A DNA stretch of 64,000 nt from Undaria pinnatifida (lineage: Eukaryota; Sar; Phaeophyceae; Laminariales; Alariaceae). Both the position numbers and the translations under genes were made by a program. Location of the stretch: the NCBI GenBank assembly GCA_012845835.1, contig JABAKD010000002.1, positions 28,363,210 to 28,427,209 on the forward strand, written 5' to 3'. The notes beneath the pieces were generated by a model. That model had not been told where the DNA came from, did no database searches, and worked only from the letters and a program-made list of their open reading frames with translations. Below, piece after piece: positions 31,770 through 41,334 of this stretch (position 1 is its first letter; every line of letters starts with the position of its first letter).

Positions 31770-33600
31770 CTGCAAAACACAAGACCAATAAGGCATCCCT
31801 GCCACCAACGCTGCCGTATCCCACACGAATTCCGAGTGTTTTGTCCCATAAAACGAGGTCGCAGCTTTGGACACGAATTGCTCATTCCGGGTGTGTTGCC
31901 CCCCCAAAAGCGCGGTTGCTAATTGGTTAGGGCCTATCCATAGTTTTCGGGGGGCGTTCCAGAATTGTGGGCGCGTGGAATCCGGGTTTACCTTTTCTTC
32001 ACCCCATAAATTGTTGCATCATCGCGCCAGCCAGGAATGGCCCCTCACCCAGTTGATATATCTCAACTCTCTCAGGAGCTGCAGGGGTCAAGGCTACCTA
32101 CCATACAATAGGGGGGGGGGGGGCGCCGCCATTTTTATTCAGAGAAGCAGCGCAACAAACGAGCACATGGCAGTGTATGATATCTCGCACAACCAAAACG
32201 TGCACGCAGCGCGAAAGCGCTCCTCTGTGTCAAAGCACGTTTGGCTGTGGAACTGACCCTCGACATCCACCCTATGTGTCGTATATTGCTCCCAACGAAG
32301 ACTCGCAACTGTATGTAAACTCGTGGAGGATACACGGCCACGGCACTCACAAGAGTGATATGATGATGGCCCTCAACCGCTTCAGTAACAGAGGACAGAG
32401 TGCTCTCGACCCTACCGTTGCTGGTAAGCCTTGCCCCAGGTCTTCAGCCGAACGGTGTTTGTGGGGTATTGCTAATTTTTGGGGTACTCCGGCGTTCTGA
32501 CAAGAAATAAAGACCAAAACCAAGCTCACTAAGTATACCAGGTACACACCAAGAGACGGCAATTGAATGGTTACCTCCCACAAACTGCCGACGACCGCCG
32601 GTTTTTCAAGGTAGCGCTCCTCTCACAAGACCACGTGCGTGTACACTCAAGTGCACAAAGGCTATGCGCCCGGTTTCGCGACACTCGGCGGGGTGTTGGT
32701 GCGTCAAGAAGTTAGAAGCACACACCCACTTCATTCCGCTGTGAGATCGGGGATTTCGTCGAAAAATCTCGTCTATGCGAGCTGCGTATGATAATTTCCG
32801 ACCTCACGCGCGATGGGGGTGCCTGTCCTCAAGTGAAGGATATAGGCCGGTGACCCCTCTTAGTGCTAGCTAGCTAGTACGGTTACGCCAGGGTCTGCGT
32901 ACAAGGGCGAGATTTAGGGGGGTCTCGGCCAATGTTGTATGACATGTAGTAGATAACCCCCCACACTTTTCTCTCACATTTTTCTTGTTCGATGGATATT
33001 ACGGATGATAAAACGCACTTCCAGCGAAGAAGAAGCGCCATCATCACGCCTGTTTGCGGCAGTGCCGACTGATGATAGAGGGATCGCTAGAGAAAATCGG
33101 AGAGGTTCGGGCTAAACCGTCAAAAAGGCCCGCGGATTGTGCATTAAAGAAATACCACCACAACCACACTGAGCTATATGCGTTCAGCGCTGAGCTGACT
33201 GCTATGAGCTCAGTGGTTACGGTCGTGCGTCTCTAGTGTGATCTCGATCTCATGACGGCTTGTGAGTAACTCTTCCTTGCCCCCCAGATCGTTTCAGACA
33301 TGTGCCTGCTTTTTTGGTTGTTGCTTTTTGGTTGTGTCTCCGTCTCTCCGTTCGTCCTTCGGCTACACAAACAAAAAAGATACCCTTTTGACCTACAGCA
33401 GAGCCAGACAGCTCTACCAAACCAAATTGCTGCCGAGAAGCAACTCCATGTACTAATTGCAGTACTTCATCCCCCCCCAAATTCGGGTGCGGTGCTGAGG
33501 AAGCTAGGTCGCACCTTCACCAGTACCATTTCCCCTGACGTCACATGGACCACGAAAGTTCCTGCTTGCAATAGAGTTACAGCTGCCGTAATCTATTGAT
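31770..33600. other. Unassigned interval with one protein-like open frame
   Basis: The frame from 32177 to 32500 (plus, 107 codons) has unusually even amino-acid composition (ends CPRSSAERCLWGIANFW). It resembles no family I can name, could be an exon or relic, and is not called as a gene. A G run lies at 32111. One TACCAGGTA palindrome is at 32534 and one TACCTGGTA at 33607, just beyond the interval. A fragment at 32745-32890 resembles inverted R4. Confidence 0.3.
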
Positions 33601-33899
33601 GCCATATACCTGGTATATTAGGTAACGTTTATCGCCGTTTTTGGCTCACTCTTGGTTTTTTTTTCGTAGGTGGATATTTTCCCTTCCCCCTCTTCGTTCC
33701 GTTTCTCTCTCCTTTTCCACCACGTACGTCTTCGTTTTGATTGCGTGTTCCTTCTTACGTTTTTTCGTTCTTTTTTTGTTCTTACCCTGCAAATGGTGTG
33801 GCGCGTTTTGGTTTTGCTTGTGTCCCGCTTTTAGGTGTTCATTGCGTTTGACATTGTATGGTCAAAAATGCCCTTGCTGTATTAGCGATGAGCGATGAG

Positions 33900-34010
33900 T
33901 CTATCTTGTCTTTGTAGTTTGTGACCGCAGAGCATGTGTCTCTCTAGGAGGAGCCATCAACATGGACACTGGTTGCACGCTGGATGTGTAGACGGCTGGA
34001 AATAGCATTT
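33900..34010 (+). repeat. R7 dispersed repeat, copy 2
   Basis: GTTTGTGACCGCAGAGC, TCTCTCTAGGAGGAGCC, GGACACTGGTTGCACGCTGG and ATGTGTAGACGGCTGG. Aligned with 27430-27540 it shows the same order of blocks. It is preceded by a T-rich stretch (33650-33790). Confidence 0.5.
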
Positions 34011-34495
34011 TGAGGTGCCAAGAAACACACATCCTGGTCTGGCCAACAAACACAGCCATGAGTCTATCCCTTTGCATACATAACCTTCAATAACATACTG
34101 CGAGGGTGGGAGGTGAAAAAGCCTACTCCAAAAACTACCTGCACAGGTATTATTAATAACTGTACAAAACATTATAAAACAGAGAGGATGGGCGAAGAAT
34201 ATCACCCGAACCGCGTCCTCCTTTTGGAGGCATTACACAGAAAACGGTATACCGGAACATTTTGTTGCCATTTGAAGGTACAACTAAGGAAATGCACCGC
34301 AGGACGAACCTTATATCAGGAGCGCTCATTGGCTAAAAAGCACCTCACACACAGGCTCAACCCCAAAAGTCAGCTAGCTAATACCGGCTTCATACCTACA
34401 CGTTGTCTTTCGCCGTTGTATGGCGAGATGGCGAGCCGTGCACCGTTAATGGCGCCCAGACAAAAAAGCAATAAAAAACACCAAAAAGAACACCG

Positions 34496-34586
34496 ATCGA
34501 GAGTATCACACACAGCTTGCAAAGATGAGTTTCGACGAAATCTTCGATCTCACCGCTGGAGTGTATTTTTATTTTTTATAATTTGA
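34496..34586 (+). mobile_element. R4 3'-end fragment
   Basis: GATCGAGAGTATCACACACA, GCTTGCAAAGATGAGTTTCG, ATCTTCGATCTCACCGCTGG, AGTGTATTTTTATTTTTTAT. A severely 5'-truncated copy retaining the tail. Near-duplicates of the downstream sequence (GATCCATCATGTACAA) are at 34591 and 34727. Confidence 0.75.
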
Positions 34587-34784
34587 ATAGATCCATCATG
34601 TACAACAACAAATTATGAAGCTATAACATCAAATCTGCGAGCCGTGCACCGCTGATGGCGCCCAAAAAAAAAGCAAGAAAGAACACCAAAAAGAACGCCG
34701 ATTGATATATCTATATATATATAGATCCATCATGTACAATAACAAATTATGAAGCTATAAGATCAAATCTGCTAGAATGCTTTC

Positions 34785-35248
34785 CAAAACCGTCAGATTT
34801 AGCCCCTTAAAGGATTGATAGTTTTCTCCACGCACAGATTGAGTTGCCCCGCCCGTCCCCCCCCCTCCTCCCCCCTCGCTCCCTCTTGATCAAACCCAGG
34901 CCCCCACGTCCTTTGAAAACTCCACCCTCCCCTCACCGGTTATTCGACTTACAGAATTTACTTGATAACCTGATGATGCATTTCATTCCACAGCTGTCAG
35001 ATTTTGTCCCCTTCAAAAACGGGTTTTATAGTTTCCATGCACACACTGACTAACATCAATCACCCTGTTGACCGTGGTACAAGCTACACTGTAGTTGCAA
35101 GGGGAGTCGCCGACCTTTATCTTTAATGAGGACACACAACCCGTAATACGCACGATAGGACCATCACACACAGCTTGGAAATATGAGTTTCGACAAATCT
35201 TCCATCTCACAGCTGGAGTGTATTTTTATTTGTATAATAATAAACAAT
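34785..35248 (+). mobile_element. R4 dimeric element, full-length copy
   Basis: Left monomer: CCGTCAGATTTAGCCCC, GATAGTTTTCTCCACGCACA, GATTGAGTTGCCCCGCCC, a C-rich tract, CCTCTTGATCAAACCC, CACCCTCCCCTCACCGG, TTATTCGACTTACAG. Right monomer from 34990: CAGCTGTCAGATTTTGTCCC through GTTGACC, GGGGAGTCGCCGACC, GAGTTTCGAC and the AT-rich tail. Both monomers open with related sequence, so R4 is a dimer. The CCTTTGAAAAC at 34910 corresponds to the R3 insertion point in the copy at 37395. Confidence 0.75.
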
Positions 35249-35280
35249 ACCAGGCAGGTGATATAAAGGAATGTATTAAT

Positions 35281-35690
35281 GCTACAACCGTCAGATGTGT
35301 CCCCTTCAAGGATGTATAGTTTCCGCGCACACATTGAAGTGTCCCGCCCGCCCCCCGCCCCCCCCGATCCCTCTTGTTCAAACGCCCCACCTAAAACCAA
35401 AATCTGCCCTATTAGTAAACACAACCGAAACACTTCCAGCCAGCTGATACCACATCGATATATTTCCAGCCATCCATGCCGTAGCTCCAATTCATTGCTG
35501 CCCCCCCCCCCCCCCCTTTTTCTTCCCCGTTCCCTCTTGCTCAAACGCCCCACCTAACATCGAAATCTGCCAGAGTAATAAACACTTCCACGCACTTGAT
35601 ATCACCTCATTATCTTTATAGAGCCATCCATGCCGCTGCTGAAATCCCCCCCCCCCCCCCCCCCCCCCCCAACGCCCCCTCCTTCCCCAC
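35281..35690 (+). mobile_element. R4 left-monomer fragments with C runs
   Basis: CAACCGTCAGATGTGTCCCC, TAGTTTCCGCGCACACATTG, CCCTCTTGTTCAAACGCC occurs twice in diverged form (35362 and 35534), with CCAGCCATCCATGCCG at 35467 and AGCCATCCATGCCG at 35622. C runs at 35503 and 35646-35670 lie where the family's C-rich segment is expected. Confidence 0.55.
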
Positions 35691-35775
35691 GACCCGCACC
35701 ATCGCCTAGACCTAGCACCACGCGTATAGCATACCCTTACATCTAGGCGACCTAAAGCTGTTCAAAACCCTGTTG

Positions 35776-35798
35776 CCCCCCCCCCCCCCCCCCCCCCC
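35776..35798. repeat. Poly-C tract (~23 bases)
   Basis: A pure C run between R4 fragments. Length may be unreliable. Confidence 0.9.
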
Positions 35799-35880
35799 AA
35801 CCCACCCGATTGGACACTCCGCCCTCTCCTCGCTGGTTGTACGACTTGAAGGATACACATAGTAAACTGAGTGCATTCTT

Positions 35881-36333
35881 TCTACAACCGTCAAATTTAT
35901 CCCCTTGAATAATTCATAGTTTCCACGCACATTTCGAGTTGCCCCGCCCATTCCCCATCCCCCCCGCTCCCTCTTGTTCAAACCCATGCCCCCACGCCCT
36001 CACAAACTTCGCCCTCCCCTCACCGGCTATACGACTTACAGGATACACTTGATAAACTGATGCATTTCCTTCCACAGCTGCCAGATTTTGTCCCCCTCAT
36101 AAACGGGTTTTATAGTTTTCGGCGCACAGACTGACTAACATCCCCCTGTTGACCCTGATAGCTGCACCGCTGTAGCTCCAAGGGGAGTCGCCGACCTAAA
36201 TCCTTAATGAGGACACACAACCCGCAATACGCGCGATCGGAGTATCACACACAGCTTGCTAAGATGAGTTTCGACACATATTCGATCTCACAGCTGGAGT
36301 GTACTTTTATTTTTATAACATATATATATATAT
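35881..36333 (+). mobile_element. R4 dimeric element
   Basis: Left monomer CTACAACCGTCAAATTTATC, TAGTTTCCACGCACATTTCG, CCCTCTTGTTCAAACCC, CCCTCACCGGCTATACGAC. Right monomer from 36073 CAGCTGCCAGATTTTGTCCC to CTCACAGCTGGAGTGTACTT and an ATATATATATATA tail. It confirms the two-monomer structure seen at 34785. Confidence 0.75.
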
Positions 36334-36476
36334 GTCGCCGACCTATATCCTTAATGAGGACACACAACTCGTAACACGCGCGATCGGAGTATCACACACA
36401 GCTTGCAAAGATGAGTTTCGACGAAATCTTCAATCTCACAGCTGGAGTGTATTTTCATTTTTTATAATATATATGT
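36334..36476 (+). mobile_element. R4 3' part, in tandem
   Basis: Starts directly after the previous tail with GTCGCCGACCTATATCC, then TTAATGAGGACACACAACTC, GATGAGTTTCGACGAAATC and CTCACAGCTGGAGTGTATTT, ending TATAATATATATG. Possibly an insertion into the tail of the preceding copy. Confidence 0.7.
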
Positions 36477-36483
36477 ATGTTTT

Positions 36484-36776
36484 TTTCACACGTCTACTTT
36501 CCAGCTTCTGGAAAAGCCGTGGTCTCAGGTGTCGCCCCTTTTCCCCCCCGGTTCTTGCCTCCAATTTTCATCGCGCATAGGGTTCAGCAATCCCACTGCT
36601 CGTCGATTTTTCATCGAGTGTTGCTAACTCACGCTCCTCGCGCTTTCCGCAAGTCAGTTTGTGCACAAGAAAAAGTCCTCACGAATTTATACGAGTAAGC
36701 ACTCGGGAGGATTCGAACTCACGAAACTGACCTATACCAGGCTCGAGGATAACCTGATACGCCACCGGGGCGACCG
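36484..36776 (-). mobile_element. S1 tRNA-derived SINE, copy 4
   Basis: Read on the minus strand it starts GGTCGCCCCGGTGGCG. The A box TGGCGTATCAGG occupies 36753-36764 and the B box GAGTTCGAATCC occupies 36709-36720, 44 bases apart as in a tRNA gene. The body follows: TTGTGCACAAACTGACTTGC, GGAAAGCGCGAGGAGCGTGA, CTCGATGAAAAATCGACGAG, GGGATTGCTGAACCC, a G run, and CTTTTCCAGAAGCTGG. The head-to-tail unit is about 295 bases. Confidence 0.85.
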
Positions 36777-37130
36777 GCTTGATATATATTATAAATATTA
36801 AAATACACTACAGCTGTGAGATCGAAAAGCCCCTTTCCCCCCCCGGTTCTTGCCTTCAATTTTCATCGCGCATAGGGTTCAGCAATCCCACTGCTCGTCG
36901 ATTTTTCATCGAGTGTTGCTAACTCACGCTCCTCGCGCTTTCCGCAAGTCAGTTTGTGCACAAGAAAAAGTCCTCACGAATTTATAAGAGTATGCGCTCG
37001 GGAGGATTCGAACTCACGAAACTGACCTATACCAGGCTCGAGGATAACCTGATACGCCACCGGGGCGACCGGCTTGATATATATTATAAATATTAAAATA
37101 CACTACAGCTGTGAGATCGAAAATTTGTCG
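36541..37130 (-). repeat. Recent 295 bp tandem duplication of S1 plus tail
   Basis: Positions 36541-36835 and 36836-37130 are aligned with period 295. By eye I find only about four substitutions (one near 36558, three within the stretch ACGAGTAAGCACTCGG near 36690) plus a one-base difference in the C run. Each unit includes the S1 head, body and the AT-rich tail. This is far less diverged than other S1 copies. Confidence 0.85.
36836..37071 (-). mobile_element. S1 tRNA-derived SINE, copy 5
   Basis: Second unit of the duplication with the same A-box and B-box sequences in the head. On the minus strand the R4 tail at 37075-37125 (CTCACAGCTGTAGTGTATTT then TATAATATATATC) leads straight into this head. 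Confidence 0.85.
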
Positions 37131-37540
37131 AAACTCATCGTTGCAAGCTGTGTGTGATACTCCGATCGCGGGTATTACGGGGTGTGTGTCCTCATTGAGG
37201 ATATAGGTCGGCGACTCCCCTTGCAACTACAATGTAGCTATGAGGGTCAACAGGGTGATGCTAGGCAGTCTGTGCGCGGAAACCATAAAACCCGTTTCTA
37301 AGGGGGACATCATCTGACAGCTGTGGAAGGAAATGCATCAGTTTATCAAGTGAATCCTGTAAGTCGAATAACCGGTGAGGGGAGGGCGGAGTTTTTAACC
37401 CCTCTACAACTGGAAACCCGTTTTGGGGACAAAATTACTTGAATTTAGGGTTAGGGAGGGGTTTGGGGGCTCTAAGGTTAAGGACGTGGGGTCTGATTTT
37501 GATCAAAAGGGGGGCGGAAGGGGGGGAGGGACAGGTGGGC
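37075..37540 (-). mobile_element. R4 dimeric element, split by R3
   Basis: Minus strand: left-monomer C-rich end with CTTTTGATCAAAATCAGACC and CCACGTCC, then R3 (37395-37481), then CTCCGCCCTCCCCTCACCGG, TTATTCGACTTACAGG, CAGCTGTCAGATGATGTCCC, GTTGACCCTCATAGCTAC, GGGGAGTCGCCGACC, GATGAGTTTCGACAAATTTT and the tail. The R3 position matches CCTTTGAAAAC at 34910 in the copy without R3. Confidence 0.78.
37395..37481 (+). mobile_element. R3 TTAA mini-MITE, copy 10, inside R4 (87 bp)
   Basis: TTAACCCCTCTACAACTGG to GGGGGCTCTAAGGTTAA, with a TTAGGGTTAGGGAGGG variant in the middle. The right terminal repeat is shortened. Confidence 0.88.
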
Positions 37541-37544
37541 TTGA

Positions 37545-39315
37545 TAAATATACCATTGAGATACCATTCTCCAGGCATCAACGTCAAGCCCGTGGACTCA
37601 CAAATAAATCCCTGGTGAAGACCTAGACTAAAGCCGTGCAGACCATGCCAACATCCCACAGATCAACAAGACATAACCATCGGTGTCGGGGGTCATGACG
37701 CACAATCAATGTGGTTGGTGGGTCACCTGCAGCACATGTGTCGGAGCCCTTTGCCATCCTATGGCTCTATGGTACATGCGGCCGGTGTTGCACTACTGCT
37801 GTTGGTTGTATGTTGTTGCTCGCCGGTGCGTGAGATGCATTGAAGACGTGGCGTGTTCTTGTTTAGTTCTAAAGTTGGCGAGGTTTCGGTGTATTGGTTC
37901 GCGTGTTCTGCACGCCATTAAACGGTACACATCATCTTCACGGACAGCTTGTGCACATCGTTCAACCTTGCACAGCAGGTGGTCGATCAGCGCTGGTAGC
38001 AGAAGGACATGATCCGGAGAGCCTGTCGTGCGCTACCTCGAAGGTGCCCTCAGCGATGGCAACGTTTGGACGAACGAGGCTCATAACCTCTTGATGGCAC
38101 AGCTTCAACACACCCCACGCCATAGAGCGGTATAAATCAGCCTGAGGTGTCACAATCTGGTATGCGTTTGTGGCAGCACTCCGGTGCAAGACAGATTTTT
38201 GGCCAATGAGCGAAAGTGAGCGGATTTCCCCTGCACCCTAAACTGGCTCCGAACAACCCCGGTATACGTTTTTCTGGCTAGTTTCCACTAAAACATCTTC
38301 TGGTCCGCCTGATGGTGGACGCTTCCACTTACCGCGCCTGGATTAGAGATGGCATGGCAAGTACTCTCTGGAGTGCAGAAAGAACCGCAGGTTGCGAGCG
38401 AAAATCGTCGCGAATCATGTGCCAAGATAGAGGCCTTTCCCACCCCAACCCACCCAACCACCAACCCACATACACGAGATGATAAATCAAAATGAAGGGA
38501 GAGGCGACTGACTTTCACTGGTGACTGCGAGAGAAGAGGGCGGGGCAAACGTTGGTCGGGCTTCGGAAGAAGAAAACTCTCGCCGATTGTTGGCTGCTTT
38601 CATGAGTTCGCTGTTGTCCTACTTAGTTGTTGACGGCCTTTTGCTCGCGGCAAGAAGTCGTTGACGGCCTTTAGCAAAACAACCAACCAAACAATCAAAA
38701 GCAAATTAAAGTTAAAAATACCGAACAATACCAGAGGTTACTGCAGTACCATACACAGTTAGTACCGTAGTACCGTACCGGCATTACACTGGTACCCACA
38801 GGTATGTTTGTTGTGCAATTTGTTGTAGCCAGTATGCTATCGTGCAAGTCAGGGCGCGAGACAAACATCAAAATCTGTTATTTCGTCATTTCTCACGCAT
38901 GCCATCCGTTCAAGTTCAGCTGACGAAACGAATCTACAAATATTAATGCTGATTTGACACATGTGACAATGTAACATCGCCAATAAGGCCGAGGTTGGAT
39001 TTTTGTTCTTTCTGTTACAACTCCCCCCCAGCCGTTATTGCTGGCAGCATTTTCGACCACGCGCCAAATCACGCCGCCAATTTGTGCTCTACCCTTCCTC
39101 GTTCCTCCGAGGGAGGGGGTTGAGAAATGGAGGCACCACCACCATGTTGTCCAGCAGGAGGATAGTTGTAGATTATTGTGCTTGCAAGATCAGTTTATTC
39201 GCGTTTCAGCATGTGCTTCGATCGACTAGACGAATATAACAGCTGTCGGCTGTTGTTCTAATTGCAGTACAAGGTCTTGGAGAAAACGAAATGGGGCCAG
39301 ACTGCTGTACAGGGT
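37545..39315. other. Unassigned interval
   Basis: Few homopolymers and moderate complexity. Minus-strand frames at 37962-38189 and 38288-38548 look somewhat protein-like but match nothing I know, and no splice pattern links them convincingly. A short direct repeat, GTTGACGGCCTTT, occurs at 38629 and 38661. Confidence 0.35.
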
Positions 39316-39317
39316 AG

Positions 39318-39597
39318 TCTTCCTTGGGTGGCAATCGGAATATTCGGTTTCTCCAGGCGTGAGTAGTGAGACGTATGCACCGGCCTGGACCTGGCACATC
39401 GTAGACTGACTCCCGATTTCACTTTTATATGTTTCTGGTGGAGGCATGAATTGCGTCAGCTGTGATATATGCGTGTACCAACTTGGGTTGTTGTGTGTGT
39501 TTCCCCTGGGGTACTCCTCAGCTCCAGAGTGACTGGAGCCTGTCCTGTGACCACGGACTTGATTATGCGAGTTGATGTGAGAACAACAATAACAGGG
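39318..39597 (+). mobile_element. R5 repeat, copy 2
   Basis: TTTCTCCAGGCGTGAGTAGT, TTTCTGGTGGAGGCATGAAT, GCGTCAGCTGTGATATATGC, CCTGGGGTACTCCTCAGC, CTCCAGAGTGACTGGAGCC and GACCACGGACTTGATTATGC, ending GATGTGAGAACAACAATAAC. Single copy of the GACCACGGACTTG block, unlike 25405. Confidence 0.8.
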
Positions 39598-39727
39598 TCA
39601 GCCTACACTATTAATACTACTACAGCACTACACACCACTAGTATATTGTATCATATGATGAAGAACCTTCGCCTTGTTGGCTAGAAGTTACGAATAACTA
39701 GTCAACAGGCGTGGTACCGAAAACAAT

Positions 39728-40025
39728 ATACACAGCTTGCAAAGATGAGTTTCGACGAAATCTTCGATCTCACAGCTGGAGTGTATTTGAATTTTTATAA
39801 TATATATATACTCGGAGTATATATTTACATCACCCTGTTGACCCTGATAGGCTACACTATAATGTGTAGTTCCAAGGGGAGTCGCCGGCCTATATCCTTG
39901 ATGAGGACGCACAACCTGTGATTCGCGCGATCGGAGTATCACACACAGCTTCCAAATCTGAGTTTCGACAAAATCTTCGGTCTCACAGCTGGAGTGTAAT
40001 TTTATTTGTATAAAATACGTATATA
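39728..40025 (+). mobile_element. Two R4 3' fragments in tandem
   Basis: 39730-39812 holds the CACAGCTTGCAAAGATGAGT to TATAATATATATA end. 39830-40025 restarts at CATCACCCTGTTGACCCTG and runs through GGGGAGTCGCCGGCC, GATGAGGACGCACAACC and CTCACAGCTGGAGTGTAA to another AT-rich tail. Confidence 0.7.
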
Positions 40026-40039
40026 TTATATGTGTGTGT

Positions 40040-40145
40040 GTGTTCTTCACATTAAACCGTTCTTCTACTCGTCGACATCCAGCACACCCAGTGTCCGTAC
40101 TGATTCTTCACCCTAGAAAGATCAGCTCTGTGGTCACAAGCCACG
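40040..40145 (-). repeat. R7 dispersed repeat, copy 3 (inverted)
   Basis: Plus strand CTCGTCGACATCCAGCACAC, CCAGTGTCCGTACTGATTCT, TCACCCTAGAAAGATC and CTCTGTGGTCACAAGCC. These are the complement of the R7 blocks at 33900 and 50005. Confidence 0.5.
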
Positions 40146-40262
40146 ACACAGAGATAATGCATCGTAATGCATTCGACAACGCAATGTCATGCCCTAGTAC
40201 TGGGTACGACAGGCACAACATACATACGTCAGCAACAGAAATACATTGGAAGAGAGAAATAC

Positions 40263-40455
40263 GAAATAAACAAAAACAAAAACAAAAACAAAAAACAAAA
40301 TAAGAAAACAAATAAAACAAAGATAAAAATAAAACAAAAAATGAAACAAACAAAACGAAGGGGAAATCGAAGAAACAACCCAACCAGAAAGGAGAGCCAA
40401 AGCTCGGAAAAGAAACATAATAAAATGAAATAAAATAAAGTAAAGTAAAACCAAA
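40263..40455 (+). repeat. A-rich (AAAAC)n low-complexity tract
   Basis: Nearly 200 bases of AAACAAAAACAAAA-type sequence with few T. It produces lysine/asparagine-rich pseudo-frames in one direction and phenylalanine/leucine-rich ones in the other. No gene is inferred. Confidence 0.85.
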
Positions 40456-40967
40456 ATAAGATAATCCGAACACGAGCCAAAAACCTGGACACGCAATATG
40501 TAGAGGAAAACAGCGAGCCTGGCGCAACCAAATATGAGTCAAATGCGGAAAAAATGGCGTGTTCTGTAATTGCCTGAAAAATTATGTTAAGCGCTCGTAT
40601 TATCGTCAGTGAGATCAACAACATGCTGTGTGTACACCCGTCATTATCCTGCAGACTTTCGTATGCAGACGAGAACGGCTGGCTATATAACTACACATTG
40701 AGCAGCGGGAGGTGGGCGCGGTCGACCAATATATAGTCTATAGATGATATAGTCTGTATGTGTGTGTGTTAAACTAATGTTCGTGTCTTGCAATGTGACG
40801 GCAGATATCAGGGAGAGATGAAAAAAGCTCGGCAGCTCACGTCGTATTCCTGCTGTTGCAACCCCCACCTCTATAGCTTAGACGCATGGTGGTCAATCGT
40901 GTACATATTTGTATGTATAATGTAGGTAGTGTATTATAGTATCTTTTTGGTACAATTCAGCTCAACT

Positions 40968-41330
40968 TGTAAGAGGTTTGGGGTTTGGGGGTGTTACCCC
41001 CAGCGAGAACTTCTAGACCAGTCGTGGTCGCAGGTGCCTCTTCCCTTCTCCCCTCCGTTACGTGCCTGTCGTTCTCATCGAGCAGCTAGGGTTCAGCAGT
41101 GTCCCGCTTCTTAACTGTTTATGCTTTATCGAGTTTCACGGAGCTTTACTAACTCACGCCCTCGCGCTTTCCCGGTATTTTAATACAGTGAACGATTGTT
41201 CACCCAAAGAAAACGTCCATGTAGGCAAACGAGCACGAGCATGCCCTCTCTGGGGGGATTGGAACCTGCGTCATTGACTTTGTTGGTGTAGGGACGAGAT
41301 TCACCTGCTACTTGTACGCTCCTCGTAAAT
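40968..41330 (-). mobile_element. S1-related SINE, diverged copy 6
   Basis: Minus strand: GCAGGTTCCAATCCC is a B-box-like sequence near 41250, followed by GAACAATCGTTCACTG, GGAAAGCGCGAGGGCGTGAG, GGACACTGCTGAACCC, and GCGACCACGACTGGTC near 41025. The order matches S1, but there are extra insertions and many substitutions. Confidence 0.6.
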
Positions 41331-41334
41331 CCAC

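Noticed and set aside
32177-32500. 107-codon frame with protein-like composition
   Set aside because: Not excluded as an exon, but no family, splice-site pair or conserved neighbour supports it, so it is mentioned only in the interval note.
33200-33255. tRNA-like boxes (TGAGCTCAGTGG and ATCTCGATCTC)
   Set aside because: Spacing of about 35 bases is short for a tRNA, the second box is poor, and no body is repeated elsewhere.
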